This document shows positions 9,598 to 17,445 of a stretch of 64,000 bases of DNA, one piece after another. The notes below the pieces were generated by a model. The model did not search any database and was not told the origin of the DNA. It saw nothing but the letters and a program-made list of their open reading frames with translations. Position 1 is the stretch's first letter; the number at the start of each line of letters is the position of its first letter. Origin of the DNA: Enterocloster aldenensis (GTDB lineage Bacteria > Bacillota > Clostridia > Lachnospirales > Lachnospiraceae); contig NZ_QVEX01000019.1 of assembly GCF_003434055.1 (NCBI RefSeq), positions 29,551-93,550 on the forward strand, in the 5' to 3' direction. Made by a program: the position numbers and the translations under genes.

Positions 9598-9757
9598 GGC
9601 GTGTTTGAAAATTGCTTTCCGTCAGCTGTGCGTCCCCCTTTGTGGGAGATTTGGTCCCGATGAGGGAGGCGTAGCGGGCTACGTTGACCGAATTGGGACC
9701 AAATATGCCGTGAAGGGGGGCGGGCAGATGGCGGGAATGAATTTTCAAACACGCTCT
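9597..9757 (-). repeat. Palindromic repeat, copy 2
   Basis: A 161-bp element with terminal inverted repeats GGGCGTGTTTGAAAATT / AATTTTCAAACACGCTC, inner arms ATTTGGTCCC / GGGACCAAAT, and a central CGTAGCGGGCTACG, so one strand can fold end to end into a single long imperfect hairpin. Its reverse complement aligns with the plus-strand sequence of copies 1 and 3. TA flanks both ends (CTA-GGGCG and GCTC-TAG), compatible with a TA target duplication. It lies between the permease 2 stop and the GH172 gene. Confidence 0.85.
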
Positions 9758-9811
9758 AGGGCTGGCCGGTGCCAAGGAGGCTCTAAGAATACACTCAACA
9801 GGGAGGACACC

Positions 9812-10924
9812 ATGTTTGAATATTCAATGACAGGTATGCTGGGAGCCCTTCCCATGTTAAGGCATGGAAGGAGCAGGGCCATTAATGCTGAGAACCCAAC
9901 AGGGGAAAAAGGGAAAGGAGGCATGGCCTCAGGCCCTCTGGGCCCGTCCAGGAAAGGGAGCCCGTGCCTTAAGGATATACAGCCGGGAGAGAGCGTGGTT
10001 CTGGGCAGGATAAAGGGCGCGGGCATGATTAACCACATCTGGATGACCGTGGACCGGAAAACATCCGATGCCGCGCGGTATGTGCTCAGGGACCTGGTGC
10101 TGCGCATGTACTGGGATGACGAGACAGAGCCTTCCGTGGAAAGCCCTTTGGGGGATTTTTTTTGCTGTGGTTTTGGGACGGATTATAGGGTGGACTCTGT
10201 CCCTGTGACGGTGGCGCCGGCCAGGGGGCTTAACTGTTACTTCCAGATGCCCTTCCGTACAGGGGCGCGGATTGTCCTTATAAACCAGCATTCCAACCCA
10301 ATCCCGGCATTTTTCTACCAGATTGATTATTGCCTTTACGACCGTATCCCGGATGATACGGCATATTTCCATGCACAATGGAGGCGCGAGAGGATTACCT
10401 TGCCCGGAAAGGATTATGTCATAGCGGACCATATCAGGGGAAGGGGACATTATGTAGGGACCTTCATTGCCTTAAGTACCCTGGAGCGTTACTGGTGGGG
10501 GGAAGGGGAAGTGAAATTCTATATTGACGGGGACAGGGAATATCCCACCATCTGCGGGACCGGGATGGAGGATTATTTTGGCGGTTCCTGGAGCTTTGCA
10601 CGCCAGGAAGGCGGCCGGACCGTGGAGACCATTTATAATTCCCCGTTTTTAGGCTATCCTTTTTACTCTGCCCATGATACGGATATCCATAATCCATACC
10701 ATAATGACGACTGCCCTCCCATGCGTTCGTTTTACAGGTGGCATCTGATGGACCCGGTTATGTTTGACCAGGAGCTCCGGGTTACAATCCAGCAGATTGG
10801 GGTCAGTGACATGGGGTTATTTGAACGCCAGGACGATCTGTCATCCGTGGCCTACTGGTATCAGACCGAACCCCATGGAGCGTTTGAGGCGCTGCCCGGC
10901 GCCAGGGAGCGCTGGCCAAGATAG
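9812..10924 (+). CDS. GH172 (DUF2961) enzyme, putative difructose-anhydride hydrolase
   Basis: A 370-aa protein of the DUF2961 family, now CAZy GH172. The founding characterised member, from Bifidobacterium dentium, interconverts difructose dianhydride I and inulobiose; other members act on D-arabinofuranosides. The hallmark motif GTGMEDYF (family form GTGTEDYF) is present, with candidate catalytic Glu253. There is no signal peptide. AGGGAGGACACC precedes the ATG; an upstream in-frame extension to 9605 is only read-through of the palindromic repeat. Its place beside GH32 and an ABC importer supports a fructose-dianhydride pathway: ring opening here, then GH32 cleavage to fructose. Exact substrate unproven. 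Confidence 0.85.
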   Translation: MFEYSMTGMLGALPMLRHGRSRAINAENPTGEKGKGGMASGPLGPSRKGSPCLKDIQPGESVVLGRIKGAGMINHIWMTVDRKTSDAARYVLRDLVLRMYWDDETEPSVESPLGDFFCCGFGTDYRVDSVPVTVAPARGLNCYFQMPFRTGARIVLINQHSNPIPAFFYQIDYCLYDRIPDDTAYFHAQWRRERITLPGKDYVIADHIRGRGHYVGTFIALSTLERYWWGEGEVKFYIDGDREYPTICGTGMEDYFGGSWSFARQEGGRTVETIYNSPFLGYPFYSAHDTDIHNPYHNDDCPPMRSFYRWHLMDPVMFDQELRVTIQQIGVSDMGLFERQDDLSSVAYWYQTEPHGAFEALPGARERWPR

Positions 10925-11080
10925 GGGTACAAAAAAATTGTTAAAAATACCTACAATCTAAAAAATATTTAGTCAAAATCCGGAATAAAATGGTTGAATT
11001 TGAAGCTTGATAATCAGAAAAAGTCTGAATATATAAGGAAATAACCAGTGATAAATAATTAATTAACGAAAAACATAATG

Positions 11081-11108
11081 TTGACAAAAAAATATTCCCT
11101 TCTATAAT
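11081..11108 (+). promoter_or_regulatory. Promoter of the SDR gene
   Basis: TTGACA (11081-11086), a 16-bp spacer and TATAAT (11103-11108) form a near-perfect sigma-A promoter within an AT-rich stretch after the GH172 gene. The dehydrogenase gene is therefore probably transcribed independently. Confidence 0.8.
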
Positions 11109-11215
11109 GGTAATCACCAGGAGTGTTCTGAAAACTGGTTTTTTAAGAACAGTGTTTAAGGGTATGTCCGGCAATCTGTCCGGGCCGGCCCCGGATCATG
11201 TAGAAGGAGGATATA

Positions 11216-11989
11216 ATGATGCAGCATTTAAGAAGAATGGAAGACCGTGTTGTACTGCTTACCGGAGGAGGCGGCGGAATCGCCAGAGGCGTGGCAAGGG
11301 CCTTTGCCGACGAGGGGGCCAGCATGATCCTCACCGACATTTTCCCCGGGGGCATGGAGAAGACAAAGGCTGAACTGGAAAAGGATTTCGGCACGGATGT
11401 GGTAATCTGCGTGGCAGACGGCTCCAACGAAGACCAGGTCAAGGCTGCCATTGAAAAAGGCGTGGAACATTTCGGCAAGTTGAACGTGCTGATTAACAGC
11501 GCCCAGACCTCGGCATCCGGACTGACCCTGGTGGAACACACCCAGGCGGATTTTGACAAGGCCATTTATTCCGGGTTATACGCAACCTTTTTCTATATGA
11601 AGCATGCATTCCCGTATCTGAAGGAATCCCATGGTTCGGTCATCAATTTCGCATCCGGCGCAGGTATCTCCGGCAAGCCGGGACAGAGCTCCTACGCTGC
11701 TGCAAAAGAAGGAATCCGCGGCCTGTCCCGGGTAGCTGCCAATGAATGGGGCCCATATGATATTAATGTGAACGTGGTCCTTCCCTTGGTCATGACGGAT
11801 AAGCTGGCCCAGTGGGGACAGGAAAATCCGGAGATGTTTAAGAAAAACCTGGATGAGATTCCTCTTGGCAGGTATGGGGATGCGCAGAAGGATATCGGGA
11901 AGGTATGTGTGTTCCTTGCCAGCTATGATGCAAAATACATAACAGGTGATACCCTGTTCATCCAGGGCGGTGTCGGCATGAAGCCTTAA
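11216..11989 (+). CDS. Short-chain dehydrogenase/reductase
   Basis: A 257-aa classical SDR oxidoreductase using NAD(P). It shows the nucleotide-binding TGGGGGIARG motif (variant of TGxxxGIG), NSAQ in place of NNAG, a catalytic Ser 13 residues before Tyr in SSYAAAKEG (YxxxK), and a C-terminal ITGDTLFIQGG typical of the family. AAGGAGG lies upstream of the tandem ATG ATG start. The substrate cannot be read from sequence; as a neighbour of the fructoside genes it could act on a sugar or polyol, but it has its own promoter. Confidence 0.88.
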   Translation: MMQHLRRMEDRVVLLTGGGGGIARGVARAFADEGASMILTDIFPGGMEKTKAELEKDFGTDVVICVADGSNEDQVKAAIEKGVEHFGKLNVLINSAQTSASGLTLVEHTQADFDKAIYSGLYATFFYMKHAFPYLKESHGSVINFASGAGISGKPGQSSYAAAKEGIRGLSRVAANEWGPYDINVNVVLPLVMTDKLAQWGQENPEMFKKNLDEIPLGRYGDAQKDIGKVCVFLASYDAKYITGDTLFIQGGVGMKP

Positions 11990-11990
11990 C

Positions 11991-12017
11991 CGTGTCTAAA
12001 AGGCAGTATTCAGACAC
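11991..12017. repeat. Short hairpin resembling fused ends of the palindromic repeat
   Basis: CGTGTCTAAAA, a short loop, then TTCAGACAC lies a few bases after the SDR stop codon. Both arms match the terminal arms of the 160-bp repeat (CGTGTCTGAAAA and TTTTCAGACACG), as if the interior had been deleted. It could also serve as a weak terminator, though no T-run follows. Confidence 0.45.
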
Positions 12018-12157
12018 CCCGCAGTACCCTGAATCCCTGAAAAACCTCCTTTTGGCGACATATTTCTGACATATTTGAACTTTTTGTAACATCCCTTGCC
12101 CCAAGGGGTGATTTGTAGTAAGCTATACATAGTTACAAAAGTTCCCATAAGGAGGAA

Positions 12158-13264
12158 ATGCAGGTGGGACAGGCAATTACGGATTATGTAAAGTTCCTGG
12201 CAGATGCCAGGGATGCGGTGTACCGTCTGGACTGTGACCAGAAAACGGCAGGTCAGCTGGAAGTATTGGAAAAGGAGCAGGAACGGGAACTGGAGGCAGC
12301 AGGCAGGGCTGTTACGGATGCTGTTAACCAGACAGTCAGGAAGCGGCTGGAGGAAATCAGTTCCAGCTATGATAAGGAGATTGCCAAGGGGCAGGACCGG
12401 CTGAAAAAAGCAAGGGCAAAACGCGAGAAGGCCAAGAGCCGCGGGATGAAGGAGCGGATAGCCGAAGAGACCAGTGAACTAAGGGAGCACAACAGGGATT
12501 TAAAGGTGCAGATGAGGACATTGTTCCAGAAGGAAAGGGTGCCGTCATTCTGCAACAGTACATTTTATTACGCGCTGTATTACCCGGGAGGCCTGAAGGA
12601 AATCGCGCTGTTCCTCCTGACCCTGACCGTATGCTTCCTGGCAGTGCCCTGCGGGATATATTTTTTCCTGCTGCCCGAACGCCATATGTGGTATCTGGCC
12701 GCAGTGTATTTTCTGGATGTGCTGCTGTTTGGGGGATTGTACGTGCTGGTGGGCAATAAGACAAGGCTCCGGCACCAGGACGCCCTAAAGCGTGGGCGGG
12801 CCATACGCAATACCCTGCGCGCCAACCAGAAGAAGATTAAGGTCATTACCCACACCATCCAGAGGGATGGCAATGAGGACATCTATGACCTTGAGAAATA
12901 TGATGATGAGATAGCATGCGTGGAACAGGAGCTGTCAGAAATCACCTCTAAGAAAAAGGACGCCCTGAACACCTTTGAGAATGTAACAAAGAATATAATC
13001 ACGGATGAAATCATAGCCAGCCATAAAGCGCGCCTGGACAGCCTGAAGGACGCCCTGGACGGCACATCCAGGTCATTGAAGGAACTGGAGGAGGGCATCA
13101 AGCAGCAGAACATCCGGATTACGGATTCCTTTGGCCCTTATCTGGGCAAGGAATTCCTGGAGCCGGACAGGCTTTCTGAGCTGTCCAGGATCATCCAGGG
13201 AGGGGAGGCTTCCAATATCACGGAGGCCATTGGGATTTATAAGGAGTCAAAGCAGGCGCAGTAG
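12158..13264 (+). CDS. Coiled-coil membrane protein of unknown function
   Basis: A 368-aa protein I do not recognise. Residues 25-125 are highly charged and helical, probably a coiled coil. Two hydrophobic helices follow (about 150-170 and 179-197), then a second charged helical region (about 210-340) rich in K, E and D. The topology suggests two cytoplasmic coiled coils joined by a membrane hairpin. AAGGAGG is only 2 nt before the ATG; a GTG at 12164 would have the better 8-nt spacing, so the true start may be two codons later. The stop codon TAG merges with palindromic repeat copy 3. Confidence 0.75.
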   Translation: MQVGQAITDYVKFLADARDAVYRLDCDQKTAGQLEVLEKEQERELEAAGRAVTDAVNQTVRKRLEEISSSYDKEIAKGQDRLKKARAKREKAKSRGMKERIAEETSELREHNRDLKVQMRTLFQKERVPSFCNSTFYYALYYPGGLKEIALFLLTLTVCFLAVPCGIYFFLLPERHMWYLAAVYFLDVLLFGGLYVLVGNKTRLRHQDALKRGRAIRNTLRANQKKIKVITHTIQRDGNEDIYDLEKYDDEIACVEQELSEITSKKKDALNTFENVTKNIITDEIIASHKARLDSLKDALDGTSRSLKELEEGIKQQNIRITDSFGPYLGKEFLEPDRLSELSRIIQGGEASNITEAIGIYKESKQAQ

Positions 13265-13423
13265 GGCGTGTCTGAAAATTCATTCCCGCCATCTGCGCGC
13301 CCCGCTTCGCGGCATATTTGGGCCAAATTCAGGTTACATAGCCCGCTATGCGCCCTTCATTTGACCCAAATCTCCCACAAAGTGTGACGCACATCTGACG
13401 GAAAGCAATTTTCAGACACGCCC
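13264..13423 (+). repeat. Palindromic repeat, copy 3
   Basis: A 160-bp copy with perfect 17-bp terminal inverted repeats GGGCGTGTCTGAAAATT / AATTTTCAGACACGCCC. The inner arms are TTTGGGCCAAATTC and ATTTGACCCAAAT, with the central palindrome ATAGCCCGCTAT. The right half CATCTGACGGAAAGCAATTT matches copies 1 and 2. As in copy 2 the first base is the last base of the preceding gene's TAG stop codon. Confidence 0.88.
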
Positions 13424-13449
13424 ACGCGGATGCAGTATCAGAAGACAGT

Positions 13450-13502
13450 TAAAAAGGGGCGGCCCAGCCATCCGTATGGATGATTGGGCCGCCCCTTCTT
13501 TC
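13450..13502. terminator. Bidirectional terminator
   Basis: A 13-bp stem AAGGGGCGGCCCA / TGGGCCGCCCCTT with an 18-nt loop is flanked by TTCTTTCT on the plus side and TTTTT on the minus side. It separates the coiled-coil membrane protein gene from the convergent ribbon-helix-helix gene. Confidence 0.88.
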
Positions 13503-13588
13503 TATGGATAAAAATAAAATGTGCTGTACAGGGGCGCCCATGCATGATTGCTCAACCGGCGATGCATGGGTGCCTTTGGATGTTTGTT

Positions 13589-13786
13589 CTAATTATGTCC
13601 GGTATCATGTCCTGCTGCCTGCTTTTGTTCCTTCTGCTCCTTGTGTAACTGTTCAATGCCGAGGCGGATCAGTTCCAGTGTGGCGGCAGAACGGCTTGAA
13701 AAGCGGTTTTCAAAGCGGAAGTCATCAATTTGTTTTAATAAATCATGATCAACGATTATGGTATAACGCGGTTTCTCTGTAGGCAT
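13589..13786 (-). CDS. Ribbon-helix-helix (CopG-like) DNA-binding protein
   Basis: A 65-aa protein with an N-terminal beta strand (RYTIIVDHDLLKQIDDF), two helices around SSRSAATLELIRLGIEQL, and a Gln/Lys-rich tail. This matches ribbon-helix-helix regulators such as CopG/MetJ and many antitoxins. No toxin gene adjoins it. The gene is divergent from a second ribbon-helix-helix gene at 13963, and its promoter contains GGTTCA/TGAACC elements shared with that of its neighbour, which suggests auto- and cross-regulation. Confidence 0.85.
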   Translation of the reverse strand: MPTEKPRYTIIVDHDLLKQIDDFRFENRFSSRSAATLELIRLGIEQLHKEQKEQKQAAGHDTGHN

Positions 13787-13809
13787 GATTCAATCCCTCC
13801 TTAGTTCAT

Positions 13810-13838
13810 ATGATACCCAGGTTCATACGTTCTGTCAA
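13810..13838 (-). promoter_or_regulatory. Promoter of the leftward RHH gene
   Basis: On the minus strand TTGACA (13833-13838), a 17-bp spacer and TATCAT (13810-13815) form a good promoter. The spacer contains TATGAACC (complement of GGTTCATA at 13820-13827), an operator-like element repeated in the facing promoter. Confidence 0.75.
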
Positions 13839-13884
13839 GCAAAAAAGGATACTAAAAGAGACAAAAAAGTGTACGTTAAAATCC

Positions 13885-13914
13885 TTGACAGGTTCAGAAC
13901 CTATGAACTATAAT
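13885..13914 (+). promoter_or_regulatory. Promoter of the rightward RHH/xyloside operon
   Basis: TTGACA (13885-13890), 18 bp and TATAAT (13909-13914). The perfect palindrome GGTTCAGAACC (13891-13901) plus TATGAAC fills the spacer, so a bound repressor would occlude RNA polymerase. Confidence 0.8.
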
Positions 13915-13921
13915 TAGTACA

Positions 13922-13940
13922 GGTTCATTGGTTCTGAACC
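13922..13940. promoter_or_regulatory. Second operator GGTTCTGAACC
   Basis: GGTTCATTGGTTCTGAACC just after the expected transcription start contains the perfect palindrome GGTTCTGAACC (13930-13940), differing from the spacer operator only at the central base. The likely ligands are the adjacent ribbon-helix-helix proteins. Confidence 0.65.
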
Positions 13941-13962
13941 ATCTATAACGGAGGTGATATTC

Positions 13963-14154
13963 ATGGATTCCGGGCGAAAGAAGCTGTCTTTTGTAGTGAC
14001 GCCTGACATTGAAGCCATCCTGGACAGGGAAAAGAAAGAATGGTTCTATGACCGTTCACGGTCTTATATGATACGTGAACTTGTCATGGCCGGCTTAAGA
14101 GCCTTAAAGGAAGAATCTGAGGTGGCGGACGGGAACCATGAAGGGAGCACATAG
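13963..14154 (+). CDS. Second ribbon-helix-helix regulator
   Basis: A 63-aa protein with the strand KLSFVVTPDIEAILD and helices around SRSYMIRELVMAGLRAL, consistent with a ribbon-helix-helix DNA-binding fold. The start is set at 13963, where GGAGGTGAT lies 8 nt upstream. It is the first gene of a transcript continuing into the ABC/GH120 genes (33 bp to the next start) and faces the other ribbon-helix-helix gene across shared operators. It probably regulates the operon; how a protein this small would sense a sugar is not evident. Confidence 0.8.
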   Translation: MDSGRKKLSFVVTPDIEAILDREKKEWFYDRSRSYMIRELVMAGLRALKEESEVADGNHEGST

Positions 14155-14186
14155 TATCATGACAGAAAGAAAAGGAGAGGGACATT

Positions 14187-15554
14187 ATGAGAAAAAGACT
14201 TGCAGCAATGGTGATGGCAGCGGTATTGGCGGGCAGCAGTATGATGGGATGTGCAGGCAGCGGGAATCCTGCTTCCACGGCGGCCGGGGAGCCGCAGGAA
14301 ACCGCGCCTGCGGCAGCAGGACCGGACGGATCACAGGAAGCGGATCCCGGTGTAAAGAGCGATGTGACATACACACTGAGTTTCTGGCACGGCGCGACCG
14401 ACGATGTCCGCCAGCAGATGTACGATCATGCAATCTCACGTTTCAATAAGGCTTACCCGAATGTGACGGTGGAGCAGACCCGTCTTGACAGCGATGCATA
14501 CAAAACAAAGATTAAGACCGTGATGGGCGCTGGGGCAGCTGATATTCCGGACGTATTCATGAACTGGGGCGGCGACGTGCTCAAGTCGTACATTGAATAC
14601 GGGTTAGTGGCGGATATCACTGATTTAATCGCACCGTATAAAGATGAATATTATGATTTTGAATTTGGGATTTCCACCTTTGACGGCAGGATTTATGGGA
14701 TGGGTATCGGAATTGCACCTTCGGTTGTATTTTATAATACGGAGGTTTTTAAGGATCTTAACCTGGATGTGCCGGAAACCTGGGAGGAGCTGGATACGGT
14801 ATGTGAAACCCTGAAGCAGGCAGGATATGTTCCCTTTGCCTTGGGGAATAAGAACAAGTGGCCCGGACTGCTGGAATACACCATGCTGGGCGTGAACCTG
14901 GGGGGACAGGAGATGTCAAAGGGACTTACGGACCGCACCATGTCCTTTGATAATGAGTATTTTATCGAGGCTGGCCGGCGTCTGGCCGACTTTTCAAAGA
15001 AGGGTTACTATCCGGACGGGACCAATGGCATTGACCACAATGCGGGGGGCAGCCGTATGCTGTTCTATAATGAAGTTGCTGCCATGTTCATCATGACCAA
15101 TGGGTTCTTAAGCAACTGTGTGGCAGAGGATGCCGAGTTTTATGAAAAGGTGGGCACATTCCCCTATCCGGCCTGTAATGACTCGGGAGAAGTGGGTATT
15201 GTTGCCGGAGGCAATGTATTCTCCATATCATCCCAGTGTGAATATCCTGAGATGGCAGCGGATTTCCTGTATTACCTGACCAATGCGGATTTCAGCCAGG
15301 ACTACATCGAGGCAGGGAACTGCTTTACAGGCGCAAAGGATGTAAGGATTGAGGACCCGCTGGTTCAGGAACAGTTTGATAACCTGATTAAGGCTGACTG
15401 GACCCAGAACTTTTATGACCAGCAGTTTGTGGCTGAACTGGGTGAGGCCTTCAAGGACTATACCCAGGCTCTTTATGGCGGTACCATGACCCCGGAAGAA
15501 GTGGCTGCAGGTCTGGAAAGGGTGGCTGTTGATTGTTATGGGGAGCTTAAATAG
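14187..15554 (+). CDS. Sugar ABC transporter substrate-binding lipoprotein
   Basis: A 455-aa family 1 solute-binding protein with a signal peptide and lipobox MMGC (Cys22), then a Pro/Ala/Gly-rich linker to about residue 55. The mature part starts TYTLSFWHGATDD, a typical carbohydrate-binding-protein opening. Preceded by AAAGGAGAGGG. Its operon ends with a GH120 beta-xylosidase, so the ligand is probably a xylo-oligosaccharide. Confidence 0.92.
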   Translation: MRKRLAAMVMAAVLAGSSMMGCAGSGNPASTAAGEPQETAPAAAGPDGSQEADPGVKSDVTYTLSFWHGATDDVRQQMYDHAISRFNKAYPNVTVEQTRLDSDAYKTKIKTVMGAGAADIPDVFMNWGGDVLKSYIEYGLVADITDLIAPYKDEYYDFEFGISTFDGRIYGMGIGIAPSVVFYNTEVFKDLNLDVPETWEELDTVCETLKQAGYVPFALGNKNKWPGLLEYTMLGVNLGGQEMSKGLTDRTMSFDNEYFIEAGRRLADFSKKGYYPDGTNGIDHNAGGSRMLFYNEVAAMFIMTNGFLSNCVAEDAEFYEKVGTFPYPACNDSGEVGIVAGGNVFSISSQCEYPEMAADFLYYLTNADFSQDYIEAGNCFTGAKDVRIEDPLVQEQFDNLIKADWTQNFYDQQFVAELGEAFKDYTQALYGGTMTPEEVAAGLERVAVDCYGELK

Positions 15555-15589
15555 CATCCCATCCATGCGTGTAAGGCGAAGGAGGGTTT

Positions 15590-16564
15590 ATGTCTGATAA
15601 TATGGAAACAACAGGGCTGTCAGGCCCTGTTCAGAATAAGGGTAAGCCTGTTTCGGCCAGGCGCGTCCTGACCATTCTGGTATTTATTGCGCCCACCCTT
15701 TTGTTCTATGGTTTTTATAATGTGTTTGCCATTGCCAAAACAATCTATTTCAGCTTCTTGGACTGGAATGGCATCATGTCCTCGGGATGGGCAGGGTGGG
15801 CTAACTGGATCCGTCTGGTTCATGACCCCAATGTATGGTATGCCTTAAAGAATAATCTGATTTTAATGGTAACATCAATCTGTATCCAGCTGCCTGGAGC
15901 CCTGATACTGGCACTGCTGATTAACTCCAGGCTGAAAGGCGTGCGTATTTTTAAAGCACTCTGGTTTTTGCCAGTCCTTCTTTCCACTTCGGCTACCGGT
16001 ATATTATGGAACCTGATATACGACCCTAATTTCGGTCTTCTTCAGGCCGTGCTGCGGGGGATTGGGAAAGGAAGCATGGTAAAAGGATGGTTAGGGGAGC
16101 CGGCATATGCCCTGCCCTGCGTCCTGCTTGTGATTTGCTGGACCTTTATTCCGTTTTACATGATATTATTGAAGGCCGGCCTGACTAATGTGCCGGGCGA
16201 ACTGATGGAGTCAGCCATGCTGGATGGGGCTAACAGCTGGCAGTGCTTCTGGCATGTGACCTTTCCCCTGCTGCTGCCCACCATACGTACGGCTGCCCTT
16301 CTGAATATTGTGGGGTCCCTGAAGTATTTCGATTTAATCTGGATTATGACAGGCGGAGGTCCGGCGGGAGCCAGCGAGTTAGTTGCCACTTATCTGTATA
16401 AGCAGGGAATCCAGGGATGGAATATGGGGTATGCAAGCGCCATTGCCAGCTTCCTGTTTCTGTTTTGCGGTACCTTTGCCATTGTATACTATGGCGCAAC
16501 CGCGGCGTTCGGGGATATTGGCGGCAAGACTTATAGGAGAACAGGGAGGAGGAAGGCCGGGTGA
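15590..16564 (+). CDS. Sugar ABC transporter permease 1
   Basis: A 324-aa MalF/UgpA-type permease with a cytoplasmic N terminus of about 25 residues, six membrane helices and an EAA-type loop (ESAMLDGANSWQCFWHVTFPLL). AAGGAGGG lies before the ATG. It partners the next permease, with which it overlaps by 4 nt. No ATPase gene is present, so a shared ATPase is expected. Confidence 0.92.
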   Translation: MSDNMETTGLSGPVQNKGKPVSARRVLTILVFIAPTLLFYGFYNVFAIAKTIYFSFLDWNGIMSSGWAGWANWIRLVHDPNVWYALKNNLILMVTSICIQLPGALILALLINSRLKGVRIFKALWFLPVLLSTSATGILWNLIYDPNFGLLQAVLRGIGKGSMVKGWLGEPAYALPCVLLVICWTFIPFYMILLKAGLTNVPGELMESAMLDGANSWQCFWHVTFPLLLPTIRTAALLNIVGSLKYFDLIWIMTGGGPAGASELVATYLYKQGIQGWNMGYASAIASFLFLFCGTFAIVYYGATAAFGDIGGKTYRRTGRRKAG

Positions 16565-17400
16565 AGGATAATACAGGTCTGTTAAAAGGGATATTCCGTG
16601 TGTTTCAGTATTTTTTATGTCTGGTCATAACAGTTATTACGGTATACCCGTTCCTATTTATTGTCATGACATCCTTTAAAACCCAAAAGGAGTATTTTGG
16701 GAGCGCATGGGGAATCCCGTCCTCTTTCTGCCTGGACAATTTCAGGCTGGTCCTTACAGGCGATTTTTTACGGTATTTCCTGAACAGTATCATAGTGTGT
16801 GTGTCAGCGGTGTTTTTGGTGGTGGTCTGCTCCACCATGGTAAGCTTTGCCATATCTAAGCTGCGGTTTAAGGGGGCCGGGTTATTGTTTGCAGTCATCA
16901 TGGTTGGTATGATGATTCCTGTCCATACAACCCTGATACCGATTTATGTAATCTCTAAAGATTTGGACATTTACAATCACCTGATTGCCCTGATTGGCCC
17001 GTATGTAAGCTTCAGCATTCCGATTTCCACGGTTATCATAACCCAGTTTTTCAGGGATATACCCCATGAGATAGAGGAAGCGGCCATCATAGACGGGTGC
17101 GGACCCTTTTCCCTGTATGGGCGGGTTATCATGCCGCTGGCAAAACCGGCTGTGTCCACGGTTGTTATCTATGATATCCTCCATACCTGGAATGAGTTCA
17201 TATATGCAATGACGCTGGTGGACAGCAAGGAAAGGATGACGCTTCCTGTTGGGCTTAAGAACTTTTACGGAGAAGCAGCGGTTAATATTCCTGCCATCAT
17301 GTGTGCCGTGTTCATCAGTTCCCTGCCGGTGATCATCGCTTATTTTTCCGCCCAGGAACAGATATCCAATGGCTTGACCCAGGGAGCTGTCAAGGGATAA
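16561..17400 (+). CDS. Sugar ABC transporter permease 2
   Basis: A 279-aa MalG/UgpE-type permease with six helices and the EAA loop EEAAIIDGCGPFSLYGRVIMPLA. It starts with GTG overlapping the upstream TGA (GTGA), which implies translational coupling. It ends in the family-typical ISNGLTQGAVKG, very similar to the end of the permease at 8767-9597. Confidence 0.92.
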   Translation: MKDNTGLLKGIFRVFQYFLCLVITVITVYPFLFIVMTSFKTQKEYFGSAWGIPSSFCLDNFRLVLTGDFLRYFLNSIIVCVSAVFLVVVCSTMVSFAISKLRFKGAGLLFAVIMVGMMIPVHTTLIPIYVISKDLDIYNHLIALIGPYVSFSIPISTVIITQFFRDIPHEIEEAAIIDGCGPFSLYGRVIMPLAKPAVSTVVIYDILHTWNEFIYAMTLVDSKERMTLPVGLKNFYGEAAVNIPAIMCAVFISSLPVIIAYFSAQEQISNGLTQGAVKG

Positions 17401-17445
17401 GTATGCTGCGTAAAATAATCAGCACTATATTGAAGGAGGTATATC

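Noticed and set aside
9605..9811. N-terminal extension of the GH172 protein
   Set aside because: The 69 extra codons read the palindromic repeat; a strong ribosome site supports the ATG at 9812, where family similarity begins.
13589..14154. Toxin-antitoxin module
   Set aside because: Both genes look like DNA-binding ribbon-helix-helix proteins; no toxin-like gene (RelE, MazF, PIN, HicA) adjoins either one.
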